From positions 6,972 to 70,971 of the forward strand of contig JBGCGC010000030.1 in assembly GCA_045110475.1 (NCBI GenBank): a stretch of DNA of 64,000 bases. The letters are read 5' to 3'. The stretch is from Granulosicoccus sp045110475. Lineage in GTDB: Bacteria; Pseudomonadota; Gammaproteobacteria; Granulosicoccales; Granulosicoccaceae. Positions 8,945 through 17,152 of the stretch are shown piece after piece (within the stretch, counting starts at the first letter, position 1; each line of letters starts with the position of its first letter). Below the pieces are notes generated by a model. It did no database searches. It had not been told where the DNA came from and saw nothing but the letters and a program-made list of their open reading frames with translations. The translations under genes and the position numbers were made by a program.

Positions 8945-9855
8945 CAGATTTCCCCTCTTGCGCGTTCACGCAAGCGCAGCCAATTCTTTATGAAGATATT
9001 GGATATGAAAAAGGTAATCGCCCAGAGAATCATCAGCAGAGCAGCAGAGCGTCCAACATTCGTAGACTGGAAAAAATTCAGATAGGCTTCAACCTGAAAC
9101 ACCATCAGTGTGTCCCCCGGCCCCCCCTGTGTCATGGCATAGATAATATCGAACTGCTGTATGGACTCCAGCAGACGGAACAGCACAGCCGTTAATATAT
9201 ACGGAGTCAGCATGGGAAGCGTGATACGAAAGAATTGCTGCATGCGGGGTACCCCGTCCAGTGCGGCGGCTTCAAATGGCTGTGTTGGTAATGAGCGCAA
9301 GCCTGCCAGTAGGAGAATCATTATAAAGGGTGTATAGACCCAGATATCGACAAGCACGACAGTAAACATTGCACTATCAGGTGATGAGCCCCAGCGGAAA
9401 TCATCAATGCCAACAAGCGTTAGAAAATAATTGAGTATGCCAAATCCCGGATTGGTCATCAGCTTCCACATCAGCGCAGCCAGTGCTGGTGCTGTCATCA
9501 ATGGCATCAGCAGCATGATGGACACGATGTTGTTGATGCGTGTTCGTTTCTGCAGTAACAGTGCGATGCCCAAACCGAGAAGCAGCTGTAATCCGACAGT
9601 CAGAAACGCATACCATAAAGAGACTGAGAGCGTATTCCAGAAATCGCTATCAGTCATGAAACGAAGATAGTTCTGGCCCCAGTTCATTTCGCGGGCCCAG
9701 GGCTGACTCATCCTGTATCGCTGCAAGGAGTAGTAAATGGCAGTGACAAACGGTACGAGTATGCCAATACAGACCAGCAACGCAGGCAGGCTTAGCACAT
9801 ACGGCAAGGCGCGTTTACTAATCAGCCGACGGCGTTGTCGTGGTGGTGATGTCAT
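8944..9855 (-). CDS. CUT1-type ABC transporter permease (MalF-like)
   Basis: About 303 residues with six predicted membrane helices (first one at PYVLSLPALLVCIGILVPF) and an EAA loop (FEAAALDGVPRMQQFFRITLP) in the C-terminal half. It forms the inner-membrane pore with the MalG-type partner encoded immediately downstream. Neither the ATG at 9855 nor an in-frame GTG at 9867 has a convincing ribosome site, so the start is uncertain by four residues. A gap of more than 400 bases containing hairpins separates it from the binding-protein gene upstream. Confidence 0.9.
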   Translation of the reverse strand: MTSPPRQRRRLISKRALPYVLSLPALLVCIGILVPFVTAIYYSLQRYRMSQPWAREMNWGQNYLRFMTDSDFWNTLSVSLWYAFLTVGLQLLLGLGIALLLQKRTRINNIVSIMLLMPLMTAPALAALMWKLMTNPGFGILNYFLTLVGIDDFRWGSSPDSAMFTVVLVDIWVYTPFIMILLLAGLRSLPTQPFEAAALDGVPRMQQFFRITLPMLTPYILTAVLFRLLESIQQFDIIYAMTQGGPGDTLMVFQVEAYLNFFQSTNVGRSAALLMILWAITFFISNIFIKNWLRLRERARGEI

Positions 9856-10060
9856 CGTATTGGGCACAGTAGTTCAGAATCGCTGAAAGGGATTACCGGG
9901 AGAGAAATTGACGTTAGTAGTACGTGACTGGTTCAGGCTGGAGATTGCAATGTCAACTGGTGACGGTATCCGGTGGCAGCAGTGGGCATGCACCGCGTGA
10001 TGTGTGACGATGGCTGCAGCCATGCTGTTGTCATGCGATGCACCAAATCAAGCAACGCTG

Positions 10061-10097
10061 TCATACCCTGGTGAGTGCTTGTACTGCCAGGGTATGA
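10061..10097. terminator. Stem-loop downstream of the binding-protein gene
   Basis: An 11-base perfect stem (TCATACCCTGG at 10061-10071 pairing with CCAGGGTATGA at 10087-10097) encloses a 15-base loop. There is no U-tract, so it is better read as a processing or mRNA-stability hairpin, or a weak attenuator, than as a full intrinsic terminator. It lies between the solute-binding protein gene and the permease genes, where such structures often let the binding protein be made in excess. Confidence 0.5.
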
Positions 10098-10262
10098 CTA
10101 GTGGGCCACGCGGGTAATTCGTCAACACACTCGTCCCCACCGCCGCCAGTCCAGCGTTAGAAAAGCTCCCCCGTATCCCAATACGCGTCGCTTTTCTGCC
10201 TTGTTCTGACGACGGTGGAAACGAAATGTCTGTTACCGAATTACCCGCGTGACCCACTAGTC
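10097..10262. repeat. Long imperfect palindrome with 22-base terminal inverted repeats
   Basis: Positions 10098-10119 and 10239-10260 are inverted copies of 22 bases with one mismatch, and both outer ends carry ACTAGT. Pairing continues inward imperfectly (for example CCACCGCCGCCAG against CCACCGTCGTCAG in the reverse complement), so the 160-base unit could fold into one long hairpin. One arm occurs a third time, exactly, at 17769-17790. This looks like a dispersed intergenic repeat of MITE or REP type. No transposase lies inside. The 9868-10287 interval has no credible gene. Confidence 0.75.
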
Positions 10263-10287
10263 GCTATGCTTTCATGAATAATCCAGG

Positions 10288-11721
10288 CTAGCCGAGGCCA
10301 GCCTCCTTGAGCTGTTCATTAACACTTTCTGCCAATTGATCCAGTCCTTCATCAACAGGTACCTGATCAGCGACCATCTTTTGCAGGGAAGCCGCCCACT
10401 CAGTGGTCAGGTCGAAAAACAAAGGCTGTGGAGTAAAGTGAATCTTTGCTCCGGGTGCAGAGACGTCATGCATCTCCACATAACCGGGATAGCTGCTGCT
10501 CAAACGATCGCGGAATGTCTCATCGTCCCAGACCGACTGACGGACCGGATTGACGAAATCCATCTGCGTTGCACCAAAGATTGCATGCTCCGGTCCTGAT
10601 GCCCATTGCATGAAGTACCAGGCTGCATCTTTCTTTTCTGAGAACTTTGACATGGCCAGTGACCAGATCCAGATGTTGGGCGTTGGTGATCCTGCGTCAG
10701 GGTTGGCGGCAAATGGCGCATAGGCCAGTTTGCCCGCCATGGCATTGTCACCGCCGTTCATGAAGTAGCCAAGAATGTCAGCGTCATAGATCATGGCAGA
10801 TTTGCCTGCCCCCAGATCCGTGCCCACCTGATACCAGGTGTGTGTCGCCCAGTCTTTTGCGCCGGACTGCTGAATCATCTTCACCCAGTTGGTGTGATAC
10901 TCCTTGGAGACCGCCGTATTCATCGCTGCAGACAACTTACCGTCGCTGAGTGTCAGATCCTGCTCGCCAAAGTTTGCATAACCGGACAGAAAGCCGGGGT
11001 GGATAGTCGCCCACGAGCGTGAGCCACGAACACCAATACCGTACACATCATTGCCTGTTAATGCGGCTGCGACTTCAACCATCTCATTGATATTGGTGGG
11101 AACCGCCACGCCAGCGGCGTCAAACATCTCAGCGTTGTAGGCCAGATTGTTTTGCTCATAGCCCCAGGGAATGCACCATTGCTTGGCATCGGCAGTTCCC
11201 AGAGGATCACCCGGCTTGCCGTTCCAGGCGCAGGAGGTTCGCACACCTTCCAGCATGTCCTCCCAGTTGTAATTCGGGTTGGTTTTTGCCGGATCGCTAA
11301 TCCATTCGTTCAGATCTTCGATCCAGCCTGCAGGTCCGTAAGTCCAGGTCATGTACGCGCCTGTCATGAATGCATCGTATTCGGTCGAACCGGAAGACAG
11401 CGCGGCGGTGACCTTGTCAAAGTAGACATCTTCCGGGAAGACATCGTACGTGACATCCATTCCTGTCAGACTTTTGAAGTTCTCAATGTTGGCAATCATC
11501 GCATCGGTATACGGGTGCTTGTTCAACAGGAGTTTGACGGTTGTGCCCGCGTGCGCCTGCCAGTCGAAATCAGCGGCCAGCGCCTTGCTTGCCTGCATGT
11601 TCAGCAGTACACCGGCAGACGATGCAGTGAGTCCGAGTGCGCTGAAGCGTTTGATCAGCTCCCGCCTGCTTAGTTTTCCCTGGAGAAAATCGTTCGCCAG
11701 ATTTTTTTCCTTTTCATACAT
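10288..11721 (-). CDS. ABC transporter solute-binding protein, Tat-type signal
   Basis: 477 residues of the extracellular sugar-binding family (SBP_bac_1 type). The N-terminus has a twin-arginine signal (LSRRELIKRFSALGLTASS) with hydrophobic core and an ALA-AD cleavage-like site near residue 50, so it is probably exported folded to the periplasm. The body includes typical SBP segments such as YGPAGWIEDLNEW, WCIPWGYEQNNLAYN and WIWSLAMSKFSEKKDAAW. A GAGG ribosome site precedes the ATG. It is the second gene of the leftward operon after the regulator and supplies substrate to the permease pair. Its ligand is likely a tetritol or other polyol (inference). Confidence 0.92.
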   Translation of the reverse strand: MYEKEKNLANDFLQGKLSRRELIKRFSALGLTASSAGVLLNMQASKALAADFDWQAHAGTTVKLLLNKHPYTDAMIANIENFKSLTGMDVTYDVFPEDVYFDKVTAALSSGSTEYDAFMTGAYMTWTYGPAGWIEDLNEWISDPAKTNPNYNWEDMLEGVRTSCAWNGKPGDPLGTADAKQWCIPWGYEQNNLAYNAEMFDAAGVAVPTNINEMVEVAAALTGNDVYGIGVRGSRSWATIHPGFLSGYANFGEQDLTLSDGKLSAAMNTAVSKEYHTNWVKMIQQSGAKDWATHTWYQVGTDLGAGKSAMIYDADILGYFMNGGDNAMAGKLAYAPFAANPDAGSPTPNIWIWSLAMSKFSEKKDAAWYFMQWASGPEHAIFGATQMDFVNPVRQSVWDDETFRDRLSSSYPGYVEMHDVSAPGAKIHFTPQPLFFDLTTEWAASLQKMVADQVPVDEGLDQLAESVNEQLKEAGLG

Positions 11722-11771
11722 GGTGGTGAGACCTCTGTCTAAGTGATGATATGCAAACCGCTGATGCGGAT

Positions 11772-12722
11772 TTACTCGTTGTCGACAAGTGCACGCGCCG
11801 TACGCTCATCGGTAATCAAGCCGCTTAACAAGCCGCTCTCAAGAATGGACTGGATGGCCTCGACCTTGGTATCTCCACCAGCGATGGCCGTAATACGGGT
11901 GTTTTTCAGATCTTTCAGCGTCAGGCCCATAGTGCGCTGGGACAACTCGGTTTCTACTGGTTGTCCGTTGGCATCAAAGAAATGTCCAAGTACCTCGCCA
12001 CGCCCACCTGCCTTGTGAACACCGCGAATCTCTTTTTTCTCCAGCATGGAATTGGCGACCATCGAAGCCTGCACATCGACCGAACCAATACCGGCTATCT
12101 TGATGGAGGTTTGCCTGGCGAGTTGCATTACTTCATTGATGCCCACTTGCTGCATGATGACCTTCTTATCATTGACAGTATTGGCGAAAAAAGGCACCGG
12201 CATGACGTAAGCACTAGCATCGGTGCGTTGTGCCATCAGATGAATGACGTCATGTGGGTTAGCAGAAAACTTTTTTGAAAAGCCGCCGAGCAAGGAGACG
12301 ATCTGTTTGTCCGGGCGATGAATTCGTGGCAGAAAATTTACACACGCCGCCAGAGTTCGGCCGTGTCCTATACCGATGGATTCGTGCTCAGAGTTCTCTA
12401 TGACGCGTTTAAGAAACTGTGCACCGGCAATTCCCAAAGCTCTTAGAGGAAGATCAGTCTCGTCAAGGTCGGGCACAACTTCGCAGTAGGACAACTGGTG
12501 CTTGTCTGCAAGGCTTGTCTCAAGTGCGACGCACTCGGCCACGTCGCCATCGATGTACACCTTGACCAGACCCTCGTTGTTGGCCTTGGTAATAAGCCGG
12601 TGGGCCTTGAGGCTGGTCAGGCCCAGTTTGCGCGCAACTTCGGCTTGCGTGTGACCTCCGGCATAGTGCAGCCATGCAGCTCTGACTGCCATGCTCGACG
12701 CATTCTGTTCTATCTCCTGCAT
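11772..12722 (-). CDS. SorC/DeoR-family transcriptional regulator, EryD-like
   Basis: 316 residues: an N-terminal helix-turn-helix (AWLHYAGGHTQAEVARKLGLTS, residues about 16-37) followed by the SorC sugar-phosphate-binding domain (IGIGHGRTLAACVNFLPR, then VNDKKVIMQQ and IAGIGSVD, and a C-terminal GGDTKVEAIQSILESG). EryD, the erythritol-responsive repressor of rhizobia and Brucella, belongs to this family. The gene is the promoter-proximal member of the leftward operon, 50 bases before the binding-protein gene, and is divergent from the class II aldolase gene. It probably autoregulates the operon in response to a phosphorylated intermediate. Confidence 0.9.
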   Translation of the reverse strand: MQEIEQNASSMAVRAAWLHYAGGHTQAEVARKLGLTSLKAHRLITKANNEGLVKVYIDGDVAECVALETSLADKHQLSYCEVVPDLDETDLPLRALGIAGAQFLKRVIENSEHESIGIGHGRTLAACVNFLPRIHRPDKQIVSLLGGFSKKFSANPHDVIHLMAQRTDASAYVMPVPFFANTVNDKKVIMQQVGINEVMQLARQTSIKIAGIGSVDVQASMVANSMLEKKEIRGVHKAGGRGEVLGHFFDANGQPVETELSQRTMGLTLKDLKNTRITAIAGGDTKVEAIQSILESGLLSGLITDERTARALVDNE

Positions 12723-12783
12723 CAGAGTTGCACACCTGTGTGAGAAGTTTTTATCAACTGCCGATAATTATTTCATGTATTAT

Positions 12784-12802
12784 TTTCACAAGTCAAGTGA
12801 AA
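12784..12802. promoter_or_regulatory. Candidate SorC operator in divergent promoter region
   Basis: An inverted repeat TTTCAC, seven-base spacer, GTGAAA lies in the 96-base gap between the divergent regulator and aldolase genes, in an AT-rich stretch. Its position just upstream of the aldolase ribosome site and its symmetry suit an operator for the adjacent SorC-type regulator. There is no direct evidence of binding. Confidence 0.4.
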
Positions 12803-12818
12803 TCTGGGAGTTAAAAAT

Positions 12819-13949
12819 TTGGATAACGGGAATGTCAATCTTGATGCAACGCAACAGTTCTCGGCGTTGAGGTCACACTCTGCCGAATTGGGTGCTGATC
12901 CGTGTCAAATACAAGGTGCTGGTGGAAATACATCCATCAAGCAGGGCGGCATCATGTGGATAAAGGCATCTGGAAAATGGCTTCAGCACGCTGATCAGGA
13001 TGAGCTGTTTGTTCCTGTTGCACTCGCGCCGTTGCTTGAAGCGCTTCAGGCCGGTGATCCGCGTGCTGAAAAGTCGACAGATTTCGTCGTCAATGAACTC
13101 AACCCGCAAGGGTTGCGACCATCGATAGAAACCACCCTGCATGCTGTTCTCAGGCAACGGGTTGTCATTCACGTACACTGCGTCGACACCATATCGCTCG
13201 CTATCCAGCAAGATGCGCAGGCGCTATTAAGTGCACGGTTGACTACCTTTAACTGGGAATTTATACCTTACGTACGGCCAGGCCTGCCGTTGTCCCGTTC
13301 CATTGCTTCACGCATCAAAGCTGATACCAATGTTCTTGTGCTAGGCAATCATGGTCTGGTGGTGGCAGCCGATTCTGTTGAAGCATGTCTGGCCTTGCTT
13401 AATAGGGTCAGAGCTGCAGTATTCTGTGAAATTCGGCAGTTTCAGTCAAACAGTGTTTCGGTTAACAAGGGTGCGTCTGCAGCGGGTCTTTTGACACACA
13501 AAGACCTTATGCGTCGTATCGACACATCGGATTACGTTCCAGCGCTAAGTCCGGAGACGCATGTAATCGCTTTCGATGCTGTGGGCCTGGCAGTCGCTGC
13601 CGGGGGGAGTTTATACCCCGATCATGTGATTTTTCTGGGCAAGGGTACTGTTGTCGCAAAACCTGATGAGCCCTTGAGTGCGGTATTGCAACGTTGTGAG
13701 CTTGAGGATCTGCCTAAGCCTGTCAGTATAGTTTTTCCCGGTGAAGGTGTTGCCCTGATTCGCGAGGCAACACCGGGTCAGCAGGCGATGGCCCGCTGTC
13801 TGTCGGATGTCTGCTTGCGTGTTCCTGCCAATGTGGCTGTAAACTATCTGACCGATATTCAGAATCACGAATTACTTCACTGGGAGGCGGAGCAGTATCG
13901 ACAGGCTTTGAGTCAGCCAGAATCTACTGTTGGCGAACATACTCCATAG
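12819..13949 (+). CDS. Class II aldolase/adducin-domain protein, RhaD-like
   Basis: 376 residues. The class II aldolase fold is recognised from GAGGNTSIKQGG (residues 33-44), the metal site residues Glu104 in SIETTLHA, His118 and His120 in VIHVHCVD and His178 in LGNHGLVV, which would bind zinc. The family cleaves ketose-1-phosphates to dihydroxyacetone phosphate and an aldehyde. It resembles the aldolase half of the larger RhaD/short-chain dehydrogenase fusions but lacks the dehydrogenase part. The start is TTG, supported by GGGAG eight bases upstream. It is divergent from the SorC regulator and presumably co-regulated. Its 3' end overlaps the opposing lipoprotein gene by 26 bases. Substrate unknown. 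Confidence 0.85.
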   Translation: MDNGNVNLDATQQFSALRSHSAELGADPCQIQGAGGNTSIKQGGIMWIKASGKWLQHADQDELFVPVALAPLLEALQAGDPRAEKSTDFVVNELNPQGLRPSIETTLHAVLRQRVVIHVHCVDTISLAIQQDAQALLSARLTTFNWEFIPYVRPGLPLSRSIASRIKADTNVLVLGNHGLVVAADSVEACLALLNRVRAAVFCEIRQFQSNSVSVNKGASAAGLLTHKDLMRRIDTSDYVPALSPETHVIAFDAVGLAVAAGGSLYPDHVIFLGKGTVVAKPDEPLSAVLQRCELEDLPKPVSIVFPGEGVALIREATPGQQAMARCLSDVCLRVPANVAVNYLTDIQNHELLHWEAEQYRQALSQPESTVGEHTP

Positions 13950-14424
13950 CAGCACCGTCGCTACCCACCATCACGATGCGTGTATCGGAAAGTTCGTAGA
14001 TGTTCGCCTGGCCGGAGACGGCTGGGCGACTGTTGACAATCTTGCTGAGCAAGCCTCCCATGGCATTGCCGTTGGTGCTTTTCATCGTCATGTTCTCGTG
14101 TGACAGCACGTCACCGTCGAGCACCCAGTTTCCCGTCAGTTCGAATTCCAGATTGCCAAGCGCTTCCATGCCATCACCTTTGGGCACAACGAGACCTGTG
14201 ACTGTTCCGTCGTCCCGATATTCTATTGTTGTGGTTTGCGGCTCGTTTCCCGGATAGGGATTTAAATCGCTTACGCTCCACACGCCGACTAACTGCGCGG
14301 CATCAGCCGTGCTGACGCTATCAGCACCGGGGTAGTCAGGGCGTACTGGTGTCTTGAGAGAAGAGCAGCCTGTTGCTAATACCGTACAAAGCAAGAGAAT
14401 AGTGGTGACCCATCGATAGTGCAT
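13924..14424 (-). CDS. Small lipoprotein, unknown function
   Basis: 166 residues starting at an ATG followed by a lipoprotein signal peptide (ITTILLLCTVLATGC-like, lipobox LATGC) with Cys near residue 21. The mature part has a lipocalin- or META-like look with alternating segments (LVGVWSVSDLNPYPG, EYRDDGTVTGLVV, LTGNWVLDGDVLSHEN), suggesting a small beta-barrel that senses or binds something at the membrane; this is a guess from pattern only. A longer in-frame extension to 14541 lacks any signal-peptide logic and is rejected. It converges on and overlaps the aldolase gene by 26 bases. Confidence 0.7.
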   Translation of the reverse strand: MHYRWVTTILLLCTVLATGCSSLKTPVRPDYPGADSVSTADAAQLVGVWSVSDLNPYPGNEPQTTTIEYRDDGTVTGLVVPKGDGMEALGNLEFELTGNWVLDGDVLSHENMTMKSTNGNAMGGLLSKIVNSRPAVSGQANIYELSDTRIVMVGSDGAAMEYVRQQ

Positions 14425-14856
14425 GTTGATACTCTTTGTTAAGAAAAAAATTTGGCAGTGCTTCTGTCCCCTCATGATATTAAGGGAATGAGTGATGTCG
14501 AAAGCATGAATGCCGGTTATGGAATCATTCAGCATCACCATAGTGCCAACAAGCTAGCTGAAGCACAGGTATTCGGGATTGCTTTTAAAATTAAAATATC
14601 ACGAAAAGTTTGTCTACTCTGTGCGTGTACACCGCAAAACATCGAAAACACAAGACCGGTGGTCATGAAATCAAAACGACATCGCCGAGAGCCAGAATTT
14701 GACTGGCAAGTGAAACAAAACCGGGATTGACATTCTGTGAGCGATGCGCGACTGCATTTTTAATCATGAACCAGACGTTACATAGGTTTATACTACCTGT
14801 GTGGTCTATTCATGCAGTCCGATCGCAGCCCCGCCTCTCGAAAGAATCTGGACTGG

Positions 14857-14931
14857 TTTTTCCGTGGGTTTGGCTTTCCCTGGGTTTGCCTTCCCTGGGT
14901 TCGTCTTCCTTGGGTTCGTCTTCCTTGGGCT
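14857..14931. repeat. 15-base tandem repeat upstream of gamma-glutamyltransferase gene
   Basis: Four 15-base units of the form (T/C)G(T/C)CTTCC(C/T)TGGGTT lie head to tail at 14872-14931, preceded by one degenerate unit. Units three and four are nearly identical. The 14425-14999 interval otherwise shows no credible gene; short frames across the repeats would encode only five-residue repeats. The array is followed at 14934-14951 by a GAATAATCCACGCTAG segment that also occurs, with one change, at 10276-10291. Confidence 0.75.
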
Positions 14932-14999
14932 TGATGAATAATCCACGCTAGAGTGCGTGAGGAATCCGCCTGACGTGCGTGCATATTGGGAACGTGACT

Positions 15000-17051
15000 A
15001 TGACAGCAAGATTCAAAAACCGGGTAGTGCGGGTGTCGACACCTCGCAAGCGTCTGATCACCCTATTGGTATCTGTGGTTCTGGCTGGTGGATTACTCGT
15101 CGGATGTTCCAGTGACGATGATGATCCTGAAGTGATTATCGATGTTGAGGACGGTGATGAGGTTGTTGATGGTAGTGGTGATGGTTTGGATGAGAATGAC
15201 GATGAAAACGTGATGGATCCGCCACCGGCATCATCTTCGGATCTATCCGGTGTTGACGAATTTGCCCCGGAAGAGGGAAGTGTGTTCTCCGAGGGTATTG
15301 TGTCTGCAGCTCATCCGTTGGCAGCCGCTGCTGGCATCAAGGTTCTGGAAGATGGTGGTAATGCTGTTGATGCTGCAGTCGTCACTCAATTTGTACTCAA
15401 TGTCGTTGAGCCCACATCTTCGGGTATTGGTGGTGGTGGTTTCATGGGTATCTACAAGCCAGACGAAGGGCGGGTCTTTTATATCGACTCTCGCGAAAAA
15501 GCACCGGCAGCTGCAACGCCAACGCAGTTTCTCAACTGCGACCCCGAGTGCACGGGAGAGGAGACAAGCGAAGACCGAATTGGCAGCTTCCTTGAATATG
15601 CCACTAGCGGAATCGGTGTCGGCGTGCCCGGAACGCTGCTTGGTGCAGCACAGGCACTGGAAAAGTATGGCTCTGGCAGTGTGACTTTGGCTGAGGCTCT
15701 GGCCCCGGCCATTGAACTGGCCGAAAACGGATTTAATATCAACGAACGTCTTGCCATGTTGACGGAAAGTCCCCGTACCACGTTCTGGCCAGCAACACGA
15801 GCCAAGTTTCGTACCGCCGAAAACGAACCCCTGAGTGAGGGTTTCATGCTGGTACAACCAGACCTTGCCAAAACGTTCAAACTCATCGCCGAACAAGGTG
15901 TCGATGTGTTCTACACGGGTGAAATCTCTGATGCCATTGTCAACGCTCAGCTGGTGTCACGCGCTGAAGTAGGTGCTCCGGGAGCTGGTCGAATGACCAA
16001 GGCTGATCTCGCCGCTTATCTGGCGGATTTTCGTAATGGTGGTATTGATGAACGACAGCCTGTCGTTTCAAAGTATCGTGGATATACCATCAACGGTATG
16101 CCGCCACCTTCATCAGGCGGTTTGACCGTCGCTCAGATACTGGCGTGCATAGAACAATTCCCTATCGGCAGGGAAGATTCTGGTTTTGGCGAGGGTAGCG
16201 TCAACACCCTGCATGTGATGGCAGAGTCCATGCTGCTGGCATTTTCCAGTCGAGGTGTGTGGATGGGTGACAATGACAACTTGCCTTTGCCCATAGACGG
16301 TCTTTTAAGCCCAGAGTATCTGGCTGAGCGATGCAGTCTCATCAATACCGATGCCCGGATTGCTGAAGAAGATGTCGTACCCGGTGATCCACGCCTGTTT
16401 GATCCTGCCTTTGCGGTGAACAACGGGTCGCAGGTTGGAACGGCTGAGGAAGGTGAAGTGGGAATAGACACTACACACTTCACGGTCATTGATGCCAATG
16501 GCCTCGTTGTTTCCTGGACGTCCACCATTGAAGGAACCTGGGGGTCGGGCATTACCGTTCCGGGTTACGGATTTCTTTTGAATAATGAATTGACTGATTT
16601 CAATTCTGTCCCACAGGCGAATGATTCGGAAGAAAACTTTGCGCCGGGTGCCAACGATGTTGCACCGAACAAAAGGCCACGTAGCAGCATGGCGCCCACG
16701 TTGGTTCTGAACGACGGTGCGTTCGTCGCCGCTTACGGATCACCCGGTGGTTCCACCATCATCAATTCTGTTGTCAACATGACGGTTAACCTGATCGATC
16801 ATGGTATGACGGTACAGGAGGCGATTGATGCCCCCCGTATCAGTGGTGGATTCGGTACAGTGAGCTACGAAGAAGGGTTCACTGAAGAGACGCTGGCCGG
16901 TTTGAGAGCCCTTGGTCATAACCTGCGTGATGAGCCCAGTGATGGCATCGGTTCTGTTCAGGCTGTGACTGTTCAGGCAAGCACCGGTCTTGTATCTGGT
17001 GGCGCAGATGGTCGTCGTGCGGGTACCGTAGAAGGACTGCCTCGTCCGTAG
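15000..17051 (+). CDS. ggt: Gamma-glutamyltransferase, lipoprotein form
   Basis: 683 residues from ATG 15000 (an in-frame ATG at 14979 is possible). An N-terminal lipoprotein signal ends in LLVGC (Cys36), followed by a roughly 50-residue acidic linker rich in D, E and G. The GGT domain begins at EGIVSAAHPLAAAAG and includes SGIGGGGF, PPPSSGGLT and the autoprocessing and catalytic Thr in IDTTHFTVID (first Thr about residue 491). GGTs are Ntn hydrolases that transfer or hydrolyse the gamma-glutamyl group of glutathione; here the enzyme would be anchored to a membrane facing the periplasm. A strong terminator follows. Unlike E. coli Ggt, which has a cleaved soluble signal, this one is lipid-anchored. 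Confidence 0.92.
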   Translation: MTARFKNRVVRVSTPRKRLITLLVSVVLAGGLLVGCSSDDDDPEVIIDVEDGDEVVDGSGDGLDENDDENVMDPPPASSSDLSGVDEFAPEEGSVFSEGIVSAAHPLAAAAGIKVLEDGGNAVDAAVVTQFVLNVVEPTSSGIGGGGFMGIYKPDEGRVFYIDSREKAPAAATPTQFLNCDPECTGEETSEDRIGSFLEYATSGIGVGVPGTLLGAAQALEKYGSGSVTLAEALAPAIELAENGFNINERLAMLTESPRTTFWPATRAKFRTAENEPLSEGFMLVQPDLAKTFKLIAEQGVDVFYTGEISDAIVNAQLVSRAEVGAPGAGRMTKADLAAYLADFRNGGIDERQPVVSKYRGYTINGMPPPSSGGLTVAQILACIEQFPIGREDSGFGEGSVNTLHVMAESMLLAFSSRGVWMGDNDNLPLPIDGLLSPEYLAERCSLINTDARIAEEDVVPGDPRLFDPAFAVNNGSQVGTAEEGEVGIDTTHFTVIDANGLVVSWTSTIEGTWGSGITVPGYGFLLNNELTDFNSVPQANDSEENFAPGANDVAPNKRPRSSMAPTLVLNDGAFVAAYGSPGGSTIINSVVNMTVNLIDHGMTVQEAIDAPRISGGFGTVSYEEGFTEETLAGLRALGHNLRDEPSDGIGSVQAVTVQASTGLVSGGADGRRAGTVEGLPRP

Positions 17052-17105
17052 CATGCCGTTCACTGTATAAGTAGTAAGCTTGAAACGGTAGTTTGTCGTA
17101 GTGTG

Positions 17106-17131
17106 GGCCCGCCTTGTGCGGGCCTTTTTTT
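17106..17131 (+). terminator. Intrinsic terminator after ggt
   Basis: A seven-base perfect GC-rich stem (GGCCCGC with GCGGGCC, five-base loop) is followed directly by seven T residues. It ends the gamma-glutamyltransferase transcript 22 bases before the LysE start codon. Confidence 0.9.
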
Positions 17132-17152
17132 AGACACGGAGAAAAAAAATCC

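Noticed and set aside
10048..10257. 69-residue minus-strand open frame across the palindromic repeat
   Set aside because: It lies almost entirely in repeat DNA, has no ribosome site and no recognisable fold; such frames arise from the repeat itself.
14425..14541. 39-residue extension of the lipoprotein gene
   Set aside because: It would place the hydrophobic signal peptide in the middle of the protein; the internal ATG at 14424 gives a normal lipoprotein signal.
14452..14951. Two plus-strand open frames between the lipoprotein and ggt genes
   Set aside because: Composition is not protein-like and the second merely translates the 15-base tandem repeat.
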